The notes beneath the pieces were generated by a model. The model was not told the origin of the DNA and ran no database searches. It saw only the letters and a program-made list of their open reading frames with translations. Position numbers and translations under genes: made by a program. Shown here one piece after another: positions 46,701 to 58,750 of a DNA stretch of 64,000 nt; positions within the stretch are counted from its first letter, which is position 1, and every line of letters starts with the position of its first letter. Source of the stretch: Musa acuminata AAA Group (Eukaryota; Streptophyta; Magnoliopsida; Zingiberales; Musaceae). The stretch is taken from the NCBI RefSeq assembly GCF_036884655.1, contig NC_088339.1, positions 26,369,501 to 26,433,500 on the forward strand, given 5' to 3'.

Positions 46701-48460
46701 TGTTGACCTGGTGATTGTACTTCTGCAAATATCTGGATTGATGTCATCGTATCTTTTTTGACCTCTTTCAAGATCAGCAACATTGTTTTATATTTATAAC
46801 AGTTAGGTGATGCATAAGACAATTTTGTGCTCTCTGATTTTGTATGTTTGAAGTGTGTCTCTCAGATTTGTATTTTTAATGGAACAAAATTTAATCCGCA
46901 GGCATCTCCAATACAATTAAATGGGAGGTTGATTCATGTTGAGGGGAGAAGACCTAACAGTGGTGCTTCACGAGGAAGTAAGTCATCTGAATGTTTTTAA
47001 TTTTTCAATAAGTATTTTTCTTCAAAATTTTCAATCTTCATGCAAATATCGATTTCTGAGACATTTTAACTAATGAATTTTTTTAAACACTGATTTTTGT
47101 ATATTTAATTCTGTGACTGGAACCTTTTTATTGCTGGAGGATAACTTAGGATCATGAAGCATTTTGTAGAGTTCTTGTTTAGAACTTAATTTAAGTTGGA
47201 GTCAGACTTAGTTCAATGTCCCCAAACGACAATATTGATTTTGTCAATGGGGTGTAATATGTTGTATTGTGTGACTAACATTGATAGTGCAATGTGGGAT
47301 GGAATATTTAAACTTTCAGGGAATTGAAGCATGTAATATGCATGAATCTTTGAAAACGATGGATTAATGAGCCAGGCTTGGCTTTTATGATTTCATGACC
47401 ATGTTGAGTTTTACATAATAACCAGATCCTGTAAAAACTGTTAAAAGACAACAGTTCTTATCCGTTCCAACAGAGTACTTCCTTTTTCTGCATCCCTCTA
47501 CGTCTTTTTTTTCTTTCTTGTCTTTTCTTTTTCTGCAGACCTTTCTTATAATTGATCTTGATGGTCTCTGTCCTAGTCCCTTGTGTCCCTCCCCACCAAT
47601 GCTTTTGCTTTGAGAGGTCCCAAATGTTTCTTACTGTTTGTTTCTACATACTAATGGAATCTTAGACACAGTTCTGAATACCCATCAATAATTTTTCGGG
47701 TTGATATTGTGCCAAGATACCAAGAGGCATACAGACATATATGACCCAGTCTCGCTGAAAAAAATGATAAAACAAAAGTGAACAGTATACTGAACTGCAG
47801 TAATATGTATGGTCTGAGGTCCGATACTAGTGCTTGTATGACGAGTAACTACCAATTTGTCATATCGATTTTATTGGTACTTTGAACTTTGATTTAAAAT
47901 GCATATATGCGTTTAAACGTATAGGATACACTTCCTCTTATCTTTTTCTGTTGATGACATATGGTACCCCCAACAAAATGCTGAAAAGTATATGATTGCT
48001 AATCTCTTTGTCACTATGCATATGTTAATGGTTATTGGTCAAAATTGGTTATCTTTATAGTGCACATTAAAAAAATGAAACTTTTAAATATGCATAAAAC
48101 AGCATAATTAAATGTCCAACAATTTTCTTGTAATTTTTCTCACTAAAAACTCATGATATGTTTTAGCAACTGAATATATTGGGAGCTCAAAGACCTGTGT
48201 TCTTGGAGTTTACTTTTCTCGTTATTTATAATCCAGTCAAGTAAAAGTCTGGTATCTGGTGAGGCAACTTGGTTTCTGTCTTTCCTATTTCTTCAGAAAG
48301 GGGCAGGGGAAGAGGTGGATACCCATCTGACGCCTCAAGGGGGCGTTTTACCAGCCGGAACTTTGGTCGGGGTAGCCGCCAGGACAGCTACGACAGGGAC
48401 TACAATAGTCGACCAAGGGGCAATGGCTACCCCCAGCGAGTTCAAGAAAGGGGTTCTTAG
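40775..48460 (+). CDS. G3BP-like RNA-binding protein with NTF2-like and RRM domains
   Basis: Nine exons (40775-40813, 40903-41037, 43638-43944, 45208-45467, 45543-45726, 46133-46254, 46347-46412, 46902-46977, 48297-48460) encode 450 residues. An NTF2-like domain covers about residues 9-130, starting VGAYFLEQYYRILQQQPELV and ending FFVLNDIFHLLEE. A long acidic, proline-rich linker follows. An RRM starts at about residue 311 with RNP2 VYVGNL and RNP1 FYAFIEY. The C-terminus is an RGG-type tail (RGRGRGGYPSDASRGRF). This layout is that of Ras-GAP SH3-binding protein (G3BP) homologues, which in plants associate with stress granules and mRNA in the cytosol. Introns are long; intron 2 carries a MITE. 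The end of exon 2 has two possible GT donors three bases apart, and I used the downstream one. Confidence 0.92.
42415..42917. mobile_element. hAT-like MITE with 8-bp target site duplication
   Basis: The element starts TAGTGTTTTTAATAG and ends with the inverted counterpart CTTTTAAAATCACTA. It is flanked on both sides by GATATCTT (42407-42414 and 42918-42925). An 8-bp duplication is the hallmark of hAT transposons. The ends are rich in GCCTAGG and GCCTCG motifs, and the centre has imperfect tandem units with CTGTTTAGCACTGGTTAATC. No transposase is encoded, so it is non-autonomous. It sits in intron 2 of the G3BP-like gene. Confidence 0.82.
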
Positions 48461-49416
48461 ATGTATGCATGCTCCACCTCCAAAGCGCAGGCGCAAGTTA
48501 GATTCCCATTATGTGGGAGACATTATTTCCTATTTTTCGATGTGTTCTCTATCCAGCAATTTCCAAATAGTCTTATGTTCTCTGTTGGAGTGGCAATGTG
48601 TGGTTTCTAATTCGTGGGGTGTCATTTAATTAGCTTGCAATGCGTAGAAGCTTCATCTGTGGTCTTTGGGTGGGTGTGGCCTCCATTTTTCCTTAAACCC
48701 TGGGAGTATGTATCTCTTGGAGTTGCAGGATAGTTTACTAGGAAATGGTGTTTCTGAAATGATGTCTGATTCGATCTGATGAATCCCAGTTTTTCTTTAA
48801 ATTTTCTTTTGGATTACTCTTTCAATAACATGTCAAATTCCCTCGGATTATTGCGTCTTCCATTCCTCGTGTGTTTGACCTGAAGCTTGAGTGCCAACTT
48901 CCTGCTTTACACATTTAATCCGTTTTTTATTTTTATGTTAAAAAATGTGGTAAAATATGACGGTTTATAGTTATGGATTTTTACTGCATCTAAAAATATT
49001 TTGAAGATGATGTTTTTTTGGGCTAGTGAGATAGTCACTAAAAGAAGTTTTTAAATAGCAATCCCTTTTTAAATAGCATTCACCTAATAACTAAAGTCAA
49101 TCATGGCTAATCATACTATTATTTGAATTATTTATAAAAAGACAAAACATCTCTTTTGTCGATATTTTATAACCATTTGATCTTTTTTCTAATACTAAAA
49201 AAAAACATCTCGTTTAATCACAACAATTGACAGCATATATAGGTCTTGCAAAGGCGTAGAAGAACCGTGCACTATCATACCGATATAAGCATGGCTACTA
49301 GATGCATATATAATTTATTTCGTTTCGATCATTATCAATACTTATATATATAGGCTACAATCAAAGATGTAAGTCCCTTTTATTACGTATATCCCACACG
49401 CAGCACTGCACCTTCA
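48461..49416. other. Convergent intergenic region
   Basis: The left part is the 3' untranslated region of the G3BP-like gene. The rest is AT-rich and leads to the 3' end of the cytochrome P450 gene. No gene is seen. Confidence 0.45.
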
Positions 49417-51003
49417 TCACTTGCGATCCCTCCTCCTCTCGATCCTCGCCATCAGGCCATTCTTCATCTGGAGGATGATGGAAAGCTTTGGTGCAGCCAC
49501 AGGGCCTCGGAGCACCTCCACATGGAAGTTGTACACCATTGCAGCCACCACCGTCTTCATCTGGGCGAAGGCCACATCTTTCCCCAGACAAGCCCTGGGT
49601 CCTGAGTTGAATGCTAGGAACTTGTACGATGGCTCATACCTCATCCTCCCCTTCTCCGAGATCCACCTCTCTGGCCTGACCTCCGCCCAATCACCGCCCC
49701 ACACTCCCTCCATCCTTCCCATGGCGTACGCCGACACCAAGATCTTTGTCCCTTGTCCGACTCTGTGGCCACTCGGGAGGACTTCACTCTGCAGCACGCT
49801 CTTGTGCTCGAAAGGAACCGGAGGAAAAAACCTCAATGACTCGCACAATGCCGCGTGCAAGTAGACCATCTTCCCGAGCTCGTCGGTGCCGAACACGATC
49901 AGCTCGTCGGAGCTCGGTCTTTCTTTTCGTAGAGACGTCGCCTCCTCCAATTCCTTCAGAATCTTTGCTTCCAACATGGGATTCTGCGACAGCAGCCAAA
50001 AGAACCATGTGAGCGCTGCTCCGGTTGTGTCCCTCCCCGCAAGCATAAAGTTCACGGCCGTGTCCCTGAGGAACTTGTCGAACTCGGTAGATCTCTTCCC
50101 ATCCATAGCTCGATCGTTATCGTCGTCATTATCGTTGATATAAGCCGATAGCATATCGTCATTCGCTTCACCTGATCTCTTCTTCTCCGCTATGTGTTCG
50201 GCTATGAAATGGTCCACTTCTTTCCATGCCATCGCCAGCTTCTTCTCCTCGCCGACCCTCAACCACCTCATCAGCTTCCACCAAGCCGGCGGCACCGTCT
50301 GCCTGGTAAGCAAAGCGGCCATGGCGTCGTCCATCGCCCTGGCAAACGGGATCGTAGGGAACTCGACCGAGAGGCAACGCGGATCCACGCCGAAAACCAA
50401 GTTACAGGTGGTGTCGAAGGTCAGCCTCAAGAAGACATCTTGCAGGTCCACCGCCACCCCTCGCTGTGCGATGTGGTGGATGAGAGGGAGCAGCCCCTTC
50501 TCCACCTTGCTTCGAGCAGAATCCGCGACGAAGGTCCGGAACCTTCGACCGCTCATGATGCTATGGGCCTTCGTCCTCTGCTCCTTCCACGACTGCTCGT
50601 CGGAGTTGAAGATGCCGTCGCCGAGGATGTCGAAGATCTCCAGGAACGCCTCCCCCTTGGGGTAGTTGGAGAAGTTGGCGCCGAAGACATGGTGCACGTT
50701 GGCGGGGTCGCACGTCAACAGATGGTTCATGCCCAAGAACCAGGGGCCGCGGAACCAGAAGCTGCAGCCGGCCTCCCGAAGCACGTCGGTGCCCCAGTCG
50801 TGGAGGCGGTGGAGGTTGACGAGCAGCGCCGGGAGCATCCCGACCACTGGCCAATTCACTGGGATTCTCGACCTACTACGACAGATTCGGTCATAGTAAC
50901 AGTAACAGAAGAAGAAGAAGAAGGCGAAGCAAACGAAAGCTAAGCCGATGTCAGGGTAAGCTTGCAAGAAGGTCTTCGTATCCATCAGCCAACTCATGTC
51001 CAT
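49417..51003 (-). CDS. Cytochrome P450, CYP96-type (alkane hydroxylase MAH1-like)
   Basis: One exon encodes 528 residues. A hydrophobic anchor at about residues 18-38 is followed by a proline hinge (IPVNWPVVGMLP). The oxygen-binding helix I motif is AGRDTTGAAL and the K-helix ExxR is ESLR. The PERF-region is PERW, and the heme loop is FNSGPRACLG with Cys472 as iron ligand. These and the intronless structure fit the CYP86 clan, subfamily CYP96. Arabidopsis CYP96A15 (MAH1) oxidises wax alkanes at the ER, and CYP96T enzymes make alkaloids in Amaryllidaceae. Mid-chain alkane or fatty-acid hydroxylation is likely but the substrate is inferred. A TATA-rich stretch lies about 30-40 bp before the ATG. 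The protein looks intact. Confidence 0.92.
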   Translation of the reverse strand: MDMSWLMDTKTFLQAYPDIGLAFVCFAFFFFFCYCYYDRICRSRSRIPVNWPVVGMLPALLVNLHRLHDWGTDVLREAGCSFWFRGPWFLGMNHLLTCDPANVHHVFGANFSNYPKGEAFLEIFDILGDGIFNSDEQSWKEQRTKAHSIMSGRRFRTFVADSARSKVEKGLLPLIHHIAQRGVAVDLQDVFLRLTFDTTCNLVFGVDPRCLSVEFPTIPFARAMDDAMAALLTRQTVPPAWWKLMRWLRVGEEKKLAMAWKEVDHFIAEHIAEKKRSGEANDDMLSAYINDNDDDNDRAMDGKRSTEFDKFLRDTAVNFMLAGRDTTGAALTWFFWLLSQNPMLEAKILKELEEATSLRKERPSSDELIVFGTDELGKMVYLHAALCESLRFFPPVPFEHKSVLQSEVLPSGHRVGQGTKILVSAYAMGRMEGVWGGDWAEVRPERWISEKGRMRYEPSYKFLAFNSGPRACLGKDVAFAQMKTVVAAMVYNFHVEVLRGPVAAPKLSIILQMKNGLMARIERRRDRK

Positions 51004-51647
51004 TATTGTTGCAGAGAATTAGCTCAACAGTTGTATATATACACCACAATTTCTATGGGAAATCATGCAAGGTTTGATTGCGGATCATTTGGAGCCATCA
51101 TCAACCACTAACTAGCAACTTCTACTTGTTAACTGAGCTCCTCCTAACACTCTCCCGCCCGCCTTCGCTTAACCTTTACCGCCCACCCACAACCTGCATC
51201 TCTATGGCACGACGTCTGTATCATCACGGCAGCAGCAAGAAGACGAGTGGATGAAGGGACAGACATGTGATTTGAACTCGGTTTATTAGGAAAGGATGCG
51301 ATCGAGGCTTTTTAGTCCTAAAAATTGTCTTTGACCAATTAATTGGGGCTTTCTGGGACAGATATCTCAATTTGACTTTGATTTTCTATATTTTCTGAAG
51401 TTTATTCCAAATTATAACCATTTTTTATAACATTATGATACATTTTTCATATTTTCCACACCCAATTATTTGATTGCCACATAGAAAACCTTCCCCTTAT
51501 CAAGAGCTTGTGGTGGATGCACCTCTCAGAGCACTTCTTTCTCATTCAGAACAATCAAGTCTTTGCCATACTGTATGTTGTGTCCTTTGGGTCACAAAGA
51601 GATCTTGACTCAGCACATCCATAAATACACACTTGAATCTCTGACTA

Positions 51648-51678
<31 letters not shown>

Positions 51679-52788
51679 AGAAGAAGAAAAGCATCAGAAC
51701 ACTCTAATAATACATGCACAAGATCCTGCAACAGAGTCTGCAATGGAGGGTGAAAAGGATTGCACTGATGATGGTGTGTGGGAGGTCAGAATTAGGATGA
51801 TGAGTATGGAAGACAAAGAAGAGAAAAGAGACACCAAAAACCAGCAGTTGTGGAAAAGGTCCAATAAGAAGAATCCCCAAGTGATGATGGTGTCATCCAT
51901 CTACCAAAAGAGCAGCTCATCATTATTATCTTAATTCATGTTAAATACTCTGCTGCTAATCCCTCCTTGTAAGATGTGTCAGTCTTCTTGTCTTCTACAT
52001 ATATGATTTATGGAATCAATCGGCAAATGTGGTCCTCATTCCATACCTGTATTTTTCTATCACACAATCGAAGAAGAAGAAGAAGAAGAAGAAACATAGC
52101 AAACAGCAGCAGAAGGAATCCATTTGCAACCCACTTCATAGTCTATAGCATAAAAAGAAGTGAAGGCTGGTGCATCATCAAGGAAGAAAAGGTTGGGTGT
52201 CTCACAGCATAAACAACTCTCAAGAATCTGCAACATCCAAGCCTGCAAGCTCATCAATGGTTTTTGCTCCTCATGCAAACCACCAAGACCCCGCAAGAAA
52301 CCACCATTCCTCCGAGCTCTGGGTTGTGTTTGACACTTGTGAACCATGTTATGGATATTGTTTATGTCCCTTTCTTTGTGATCTACATGACCAAAGATGA
52401 TTGTCCAATCTCTGGGTTGGACTTTGGCATTAGATGATCTAATCTACACATATTGTCTCAACTTTATGATTTCGATTGACAAGAGTTTATTGTTAGCTAA
52501 GTCCCGTCCATAAGCTGCCACGTGTTGCGCATATATAATAGCTTTTCTTCCAATATCATATATGTATGTTAGGGATAAATATATAAAATTGTTTTTGTTT
52601 GGGATGTATATGTAATTTTTCTCTGAGAACTGGGAGGGCTGATTTGTAAAATCAAAAACTCCTGCGGGGCTGTAATCAAGTTTTATTTCTACTTACGAGG
52701 GGTGTATTTAGAAAAATAAGTATTATGAGGGATTGGAATGAAGAAATAACCAACATGTTTCTTTGTTCTCGTTGTCGGAACAATCCCT
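51004..52788. other. Divergent intergenic region
   Basis: The P450 promoter lies next to 51004, with TATATATA at about 51032-51042. A possible small transcript near 51600-51930 has a CATAAATACA box, a (GA)n leader and a 63-codon frame at 51742-51933 beginning MEGEKDCTDDGVWEVRIRMM. I recognise no family, so it is not called. A (GAA)n run lies at about 52069-52095. The region beyond 52400 is AT-rich. Confidence 0.35.
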
Positions 52789-52796
52789 CTATAAAT
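52789..52796 (+). promoter_or_regulatory. Candidate TATA box of the MYB-CC gene
   Basis: CTATAAAT lies at the start of a GC-rich leader-like segment. It would place the first, non-coding exon at about 52820, with an intron up to the acceptor at 54440. Confidence 0.35.
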
Positions 52797-54458
52797 CGTG
52801 CTCTTTGGCAGCGGAGACGGAGTTGGCGGCCTCCTCCGACGAGTCGAACCATCTTTTACTCGCGTCCTCCGACCGCTGCAATTTGCCTTGCTTGCCCTCC
52901 TCGTGGGATCGACAGCGGCATCTGAGAATTCCCCCAACGAACCAACCCCAGCGGGAGTTTGATTCGGTATCGTCTCCCGTTATGTTTATAGACTTTCCCT
53001 TTTGGAGTGATTTGGTCGTGGCCCGGCAAACTTTTCTCGGGTTGCTCGCCTTTACGATAAGAATATCGGGGGGTCAGCCCCGTTTTTGTTTTCTGGTTCC
53101 TTCTTGTTCTGCTTTATCGGAATCGATTGAAGGTGGAGCCGTGGAGGGCCTCTTTGTCTCTTCGGTGTGCGAAAAGAGCTCCACCTTGATCTCGGTTTAT
53201 CGTATGTTTTCCTCTGTTGTCCATCGATAGGATGTAAAATTCCCATCTTGGTGTGTTTTAAGTGTCGATTCTGTGACGGCGCACGCATGTCTCTGAAGTT
53301 CTTCACGACTGTTTCTTTCCCCTCTCCGGGTTTTGTCGAGTGAGGAATCATCGTGGTTTTGGTGTTTCTTTTTCTTTGATTGGATTGGAAAATATTGGAA
53401 TGGCTACCTAAAATAGGAATCTTACTTGTTGTTTCGAGTTAGATTGTATCCCTAGGTAAGGATACAGATAGTGTTTTGATGCCGGAATCACTTTTCTGGT
53501 TTTGTATTGTGCTACCGGTATAGTATCTTACTCTTGTTTCTGAAAATTTTCTGTATTGGAAGCCTCACTAGGCTTCAACCAGAGGTGCTTTTATCTCTCT
53601 CTGTTTTGGCGTAGAGAATCAGCTTGTATAACTCTTCCATGCTCCATCATGTCAAACGAAATATCTCCTTTGCTCGATGGAGTTGGGGGCCTTTGGTCTT
53701 ATGCCTGTTGCTAGCTTTTTTCTTCCCCTCCCTTTTCTGTGCTGCAACAGTTCTGTTCGGTGATAGTTCCACATATCGGAAACCTTGCATCAGGAATACT
53801 GTGTATTGCAACAGAATAAGTCTGTAATCTTGAGCTGGAAATCTGATACATCTACTTGTTGATGCCCTTTGAGTTCTAAAACAATTGATTGGTCTAGATC
53901 ACAGCTGTTTTTCCCCCACTCCCAGTTTGAAGTTCTCTTGAACTGTACCAATTTTGTTGATACAATCCAAATGGTTAACATAGTGAGGAGAAATTAAATG
54001 TGCATTCTTCACCAACTTGGAGAAAGTTTTCTCCTTCGTTGTTGGATGCAAAACTATCCAAAACTTTAATATACTTTGACCTTGGGATCCTTCTCGCAGT
54101 CCACGAAGATCATCATATACAAAACCAGTGGTGTTTGTGTGTATAAACAAAAATGCCCAACATGACATTTCTCATGAGATCATTGATGCCATTAGATTCT
54201 CAAGAAATTCGTTAAATTGATATTTAAATGGCTTGTATAGTAAAGATGTTGTGAAATATTGTTTATATATAATCACTTCACAGATAGAAGTGGTTATTTC
54301 TTCTGTTCATAATTATGCTGATATGATGTTTTCACATTGTTTGAGTTTTCATCATGTTGTACCTTCCAGAAATTATCTTGATATGTGGAAGTCACTTCCA
54401 ACGTTTATTTAATGTATTTCTTAACATCGTTCTCTTATAGGTGAATGGTCTATTAGCA

Positions 54459-57400
54459 ATGTATACATGGAAAGAAATGGAAACACGATCAGCTCTGCCA
54501 ATGGGGAAGCTTAACATGGAGCAACTCGGTGATGCTAGAAGCTCTGGAGTTATGTCATCAACTCTACCTGTTAGACCAAACAACTCTGGAGAGAAGTTTC
54601 CTAAAATACCAGATTCCCAACTAGTTCTGATGGATAGGGAAATAAGAAGCAATCCTTTGCCTTCCGATTATACTCCTTTTGTCTCCGATGGTGGGAACGT
54701 TGGACCCTTGTTTTCATCACCTTCTGGACTTTCTTCAGATCTTCATTTTTCTTCAAGTCTCCCACATGAGAGGCATACCAATGGTACTCCATTTGCTAAT
54801 CAATTACTGAATGCTGGAGTTTCTTTGTCTTCAACCTATTCCTCAAATACTGGAATATTTCAAGTGCCAAATAATAATTTACCCAAAGATCCAACTGCAG
54901 TAACCTGGTGTCCAGAAACAGTTCAGGGCATCGGGAACAGTAAAATCAACGACAGCTTGATTGTGGTTTCCAATGATCTCAGTAAGCAAAATGAATGGTG
55001 GAGTGATATCATGAATGTAGATTGGAAGGATCTTCTTAATGACACAACTATTGCTGAATCTCAATCAAAGGTACTTGAATTATCTGCTGATACTTGTAAC
55101 ATAAGAAAAACATATTGGTTACTTCCCTCTCTTGTATTCTCCATTAGAATTGGCGTTTATTGCATCCATTGTAGTTGGTTAAGTCATGCATGATCCTTGC
55201 CTGTTCTTTATCTTTTCTTTTCTATACAAGATAGTTATGTTTCTTCTTGAGCTATCTGATGTTTAACAGTCTAAGGCACTTTCTATTTGTACGATTTAGG
55301 TGCATAATCATCTTCTTTATGGTGCTAAAATTTCCCATACTCAGTGTGACTGTAATTTAATTGTTGAAAATTACAACTGGATTATGTGTTTTCCGATTTT
55401 TTATAGGTTGTCTGCCCAGCTGCTCAATCCTCTCCTGATATCTCAATGCACCAGCTGCAATCCCATCGATCTGTTCCATGTCATGCTGGTGAGGTTTGTT
55501 CTATCACTAGTCCAATGTCTGCTACCACTAGTACTGCAACCAAGCCACGCATGAGGTGGACTCCAGAGCTTCACGAACTATTCATAGATGCCGTCAACCA
55601 GCTTGGTGGTGGTGAAAGTAGGCTATCCTGGATGTTCTTTCTTTCTGTTCCTGCTGGATTGCTGATTTTTCAGTATTTACTCTTCGTTGTTTTTCTACCT
55701 TCAGAAGCTACTCCTAAAGGTGTATTGAATATCATGAAAGTGGAAGGATTGACAATATGCCATGTGAAAAGTCATCTACAGGTCTAGAATTTGGTCTCCT
55801 TCTGGATATTAATTCACTTATACGGTATTTTTCTTATATCATTATTTATATTTTTTTTCCTTTTGTTCCAGAAATACAGAACAGCTCGTTATATACCAGA
55901 CTCATCAGAAGGTCAGTCAACGTTGGTTATGAGTGGCGAGCCAAAATTTTGATGGATTTATATTGTTACAGTTCTTGAAGCATCCTTCCTAAGTTATTTC
56001 TTTATTTTCTGTTGATGCAAATACTCCTGGTAGATGTTCTCCTTAGTTTGTAATCTGGAATCTATTGCACTTGTATCTTTTTTATTATGCTGTGTTAATT
56101 CCTTAACTGAAATCTATTAGCTATGGTTATATGCTAAGGTAACTTTGTATGGTTTCTTTTATTTGAAAAATGTTATCTCTTGATGTATCAGGAATGTCAG
56201 AAAAGAGGATCACTCAGAGTGAGGAATTACCTTCATTAAATCTGAAGACGTGAGTAAACCTTTGCTAAATATAACTATATGTTGTCATCTTGCAAAGATT
56301 TACATAGCTTTTCTGGTGTTGAATGGTTCATTTTAAAGATGTAGATAATTGTCAGCTTCCAGAATCTATTTTCTGGTTGTATCAAAGGAAAGCTATGAGA
56401 GTATGTCTGCTAAAATTCTTTGTTGTTAATTCAGCATGCATCCTCCATTTTATCTCCAACATCTTGACGTTTAACCAGCAATAGAGCTAAGCATGTGATG
56501 TCCATTATTCTTAAAAAAGTGATTCTTTGCTTCATACTCTATTGGGTCCTGGGTTTATTTCAGTATTTAGTATTGAGTTAATTTTTCTTTCTTTCTAATC
56601 ACTTATTTAGATGGTAGGTCCTTTTTCTGATCTCCTGTTTCGTTAGCTACTATAATTCCGCATCCTATGTTTTCATTGTAAATAGGCTGTGAGATCCTTC
56701 AGTTAAATAATTGATCTCGCATTCCTTTTGGTTAACAGAGGCATTGATTTCACTGAAGCATTGAGACTCCAGATAGAAGTTCAGAAACGCCTGCATGAAC
56801 AACTTGAGGTATGTTTTCGCAGTCGAATAATAAGCATGCTTTAGGTAGTTTAAGTTTTGCTCTACTTGTAAATTGACTTCTGAATTTTCAAGTATATTAA
56901 ATGAATTTGTTTTGGTAACTATAACAGAACTCCAGAGTTGTTTGTAATTTGGATCAGTGTTTTCTCGAATGCATGTTCCATAACTCAATCATGAATTTGT
57001 TGAGACAATCGAAGATAGTGTATCCTGGTTTCTAAAATTATTTACCTTTGCTTCCTGAAGCAATTGGGTTTTGTTTAGACAATTGAAGATAGAGTGTCTC
57101 GTAATTTATTTCTCCCCTGCGGAAACCGCCATTTCTGATGTGTTTTGTGATATAATGCCTCGCTTTAGTGCTAATGCAGCTAATTGTCTCATTCTTGCAC
57201 ATATTTTTCTCCATTCATTTACAGATTCAGAGAAGCATGCAACTGAGAATTGAGGAGCAAGCGAAACGCCTGCAAGTAATGATCGAGAAGCAACGTAAGT
57301 CAACCATGGAAAAGCAGCATGCTTCTTCCACTCCATTAGAACCAACTCCTCATTCTACTGCTGAGATCGAGCTCCCAGAAGCAGGAAATAGCTCCAGTAG

Positions 57401-57545
57401 TATACAAAGAACAGAGGACTCTAGGCAAGTGGGTAACAAGTGGAAGATGCCTGAACTCGAGACTTCCAATGAGAAGGGAACAGATGCCATCACCGGTTGC
57501 CCTTCAACATCCAAGCACATAAGAGTGAGCAATGAGGACGCATGA
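54459..57545 (+). CDS. PHR1-like: MYB-CC transcription factor of the PHR (phosphate starvation response) family
   Basis: Seven coding exons (54459-55070, 55407-55617, 55705-55781, 55872-55911, 56192-56249, 56739-56808, 57225-57545) encode 462 residues. The N-terminal half includes [20 protein letters not shown], conserved in PHR1/PHR2. The single MYB (GARP-type) repeat spans about residues 250-305, with [20 protein letters not shown] and the [14 protein letters not shown] signature. A coiled coil follows at about 336-378 ([20 protein letters not shown]). The protein should bind P1BS sites as a dimer in the nucleus, controlled by SPX proteins. A splice acceptor at 54440 shows an upstream leader exon, probably from about 52820. 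The start could be 54459 (MYTWKE) or 54477 (METRSALP). LTICHVKSH has Cys where most relatives have Tyr. Confidence 0.92.
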
Positions 57546-57869
57546 ATGAATGCCAATATCAGCGTTAGTCTAACATAACAGTGTGGATGGCAAATTATCC
57601 AGAAGGTTATCTGTGAGGTGTCACCGACTCTTCTAGCCATCATCAGACAGAGATCTCTGGTAGCATTTCCAGGTAACTCGTTACCTATCTAAGTCAGTAA
57701 ACGATGAAATTATAGGGTGCAGAAATTGATGAAACGGCTGGAATGCTCAGTAAAAAGACAGCCATGTATTGTGAAGACTGTAGTCCTTTGTGTAAGATGT
57801 ATCGAAGTGTGATTAGTGATCTCTCACGCTCAGGTCATTGTTTTTTCTGGGACAACAAAATCATAAAAC

Positions 57870-58073
57870 ATGTATACTACTTGTGGTTGTCAGTCTTTGA
57901 TTGCCGCATTCTATCGTCCTTTGTCTCGCATCGTAATCTATGCCTACGTCCTCTGCCTCATCTCCGTCATTTGTTTGATCGTCGATCAGTTCCAGAGCAA
58001 GCGATACCCCGTCACCAGCGAGACCTACCTCGACCGCTTGCCCATGCAAAGAAGAGGTGCACCAGTTCCCTAA
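57870..58073 (+). CDS. Small hydrophobic protein frame, unrecognised
   Basis: This ATG-started frame of 67 codons has one hydrophobic segment (IVIYAYVLCLISVICLIVDQ) and then a polar tail (FQSKRYPVTSETYLDRLPMQ). The tail region is GC-richer than its surroundings and the frame ends shortly before the tRNA gene. The composition looks protein-like, but no family is recognised and there is no clear promoter. It might also be an exon of a longer transcript or part of the 3' region of the MYB-CC gene. Confidence 0.25.
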   Translation: MYTTCGCQSLIAAFYRPLSRIVIYAYVLCLISVICLIVDQFQSKRYPVTSETYLDRLPMQRRGAPVP

Positions 58074-58162
58074 GCTCCTGATGGGAGCAGAGGTTTAAGA
58101 GGTAGCTGACTAACTTAAGATTAAATGAAACATAATAAAATGAAATAACCCAATTTCATATG

Positions 58163-58234
58163 AGCACCAGTGGTCTAGTGGTAGAATAGTACCCTGCCAC
58201 GGTACAGACCCGGGTTCGATTCCCGGCTGGTGCA
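58163..58234 (+). tRNA. tRNA-Gly (anticodon GCC)
   Basis: The 72-base sequence folds as a cloverleaf. The acceptor stem pairs GCACCAG with CTGGTGC, followed by discriminator A. The anticodon stem GTACC/GGTAC closes the loop CTGCCAC with anticodon GCC. The A box TGGTCTAGTGG and B box GGTTCGATTCC are intact. There is no intron, and CCA is not encoded, as expected in a nuclear gene. Confidence 0.97.
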
Positions 58235-58235
58235 T

Positions 58236-58241
58236 CTTTTT
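58236..58241 (+). terminator. RNA polymerase III terminator of tRNA-Gly
   Basis: A run of five T residues directly follows the tRNA gene. Confidence 0.75.
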
Positions 58242-58624
58242 ATTTCCATTTTTAACTAATGAAATCAAACTAAACCAATAAAAATAAGTTGGCTCTTCTT
58301 TTAATTGTTCTGGAAAACAAATTAAAATAAAAGATTTTACTCTAATTTTTCCAGTAATATTTCCAAACATCAAAAGAGAAAAAGAAAAAAAATGATTTAA
58401 TTTTGAAAGACCTCATAAATACACAAAATAATTTATGGGAAAAAATATTTTCCATAAATTTTTAATTTGATAAAATTAAAGGCATGCAGCCAGTGATTAC
58501 CCAAAGATTAGGACGAACGCAAGGATCAGTAGACCGCACTGCACCGCAGTTGCCGGGTCAAACTGCAAGGAAACCGTCAACACGCCCCCATGCTTCCCTC
58601 ACGTTCTTCCTCTTCTTCCTCCTT

Positions 58625-58652
58625 CCCCCCCCCCCCCCCCCCCACTATAAAA
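58625..58652 (+). promoter_or_regulatory. Poly-C tract abutting a TATA box, LEA gene promoter
   Basis: Nineteen consecutive C residues (58625-58643) are followed at once by CTATAAAA (58645-58652). The ATG of the LEA-type gene is about 100 bp downstream. Confidence 0.65.
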
Positions 58653-58750
58653 TGGTGCGGTTTCATCAACCATACCCACTCGGTTGTCTACCTTTCTTCT
58701 CTATTGTTTTCGACAGTAGTACTAAAGCAGCCAAGACGAGCAAGGGAAGT

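Noticed and set aside
50194..50943. 249-codon plus-strand frame
   Set aside because: It is the antisense shadow of the intact, GC-rich CYP96-type gene.
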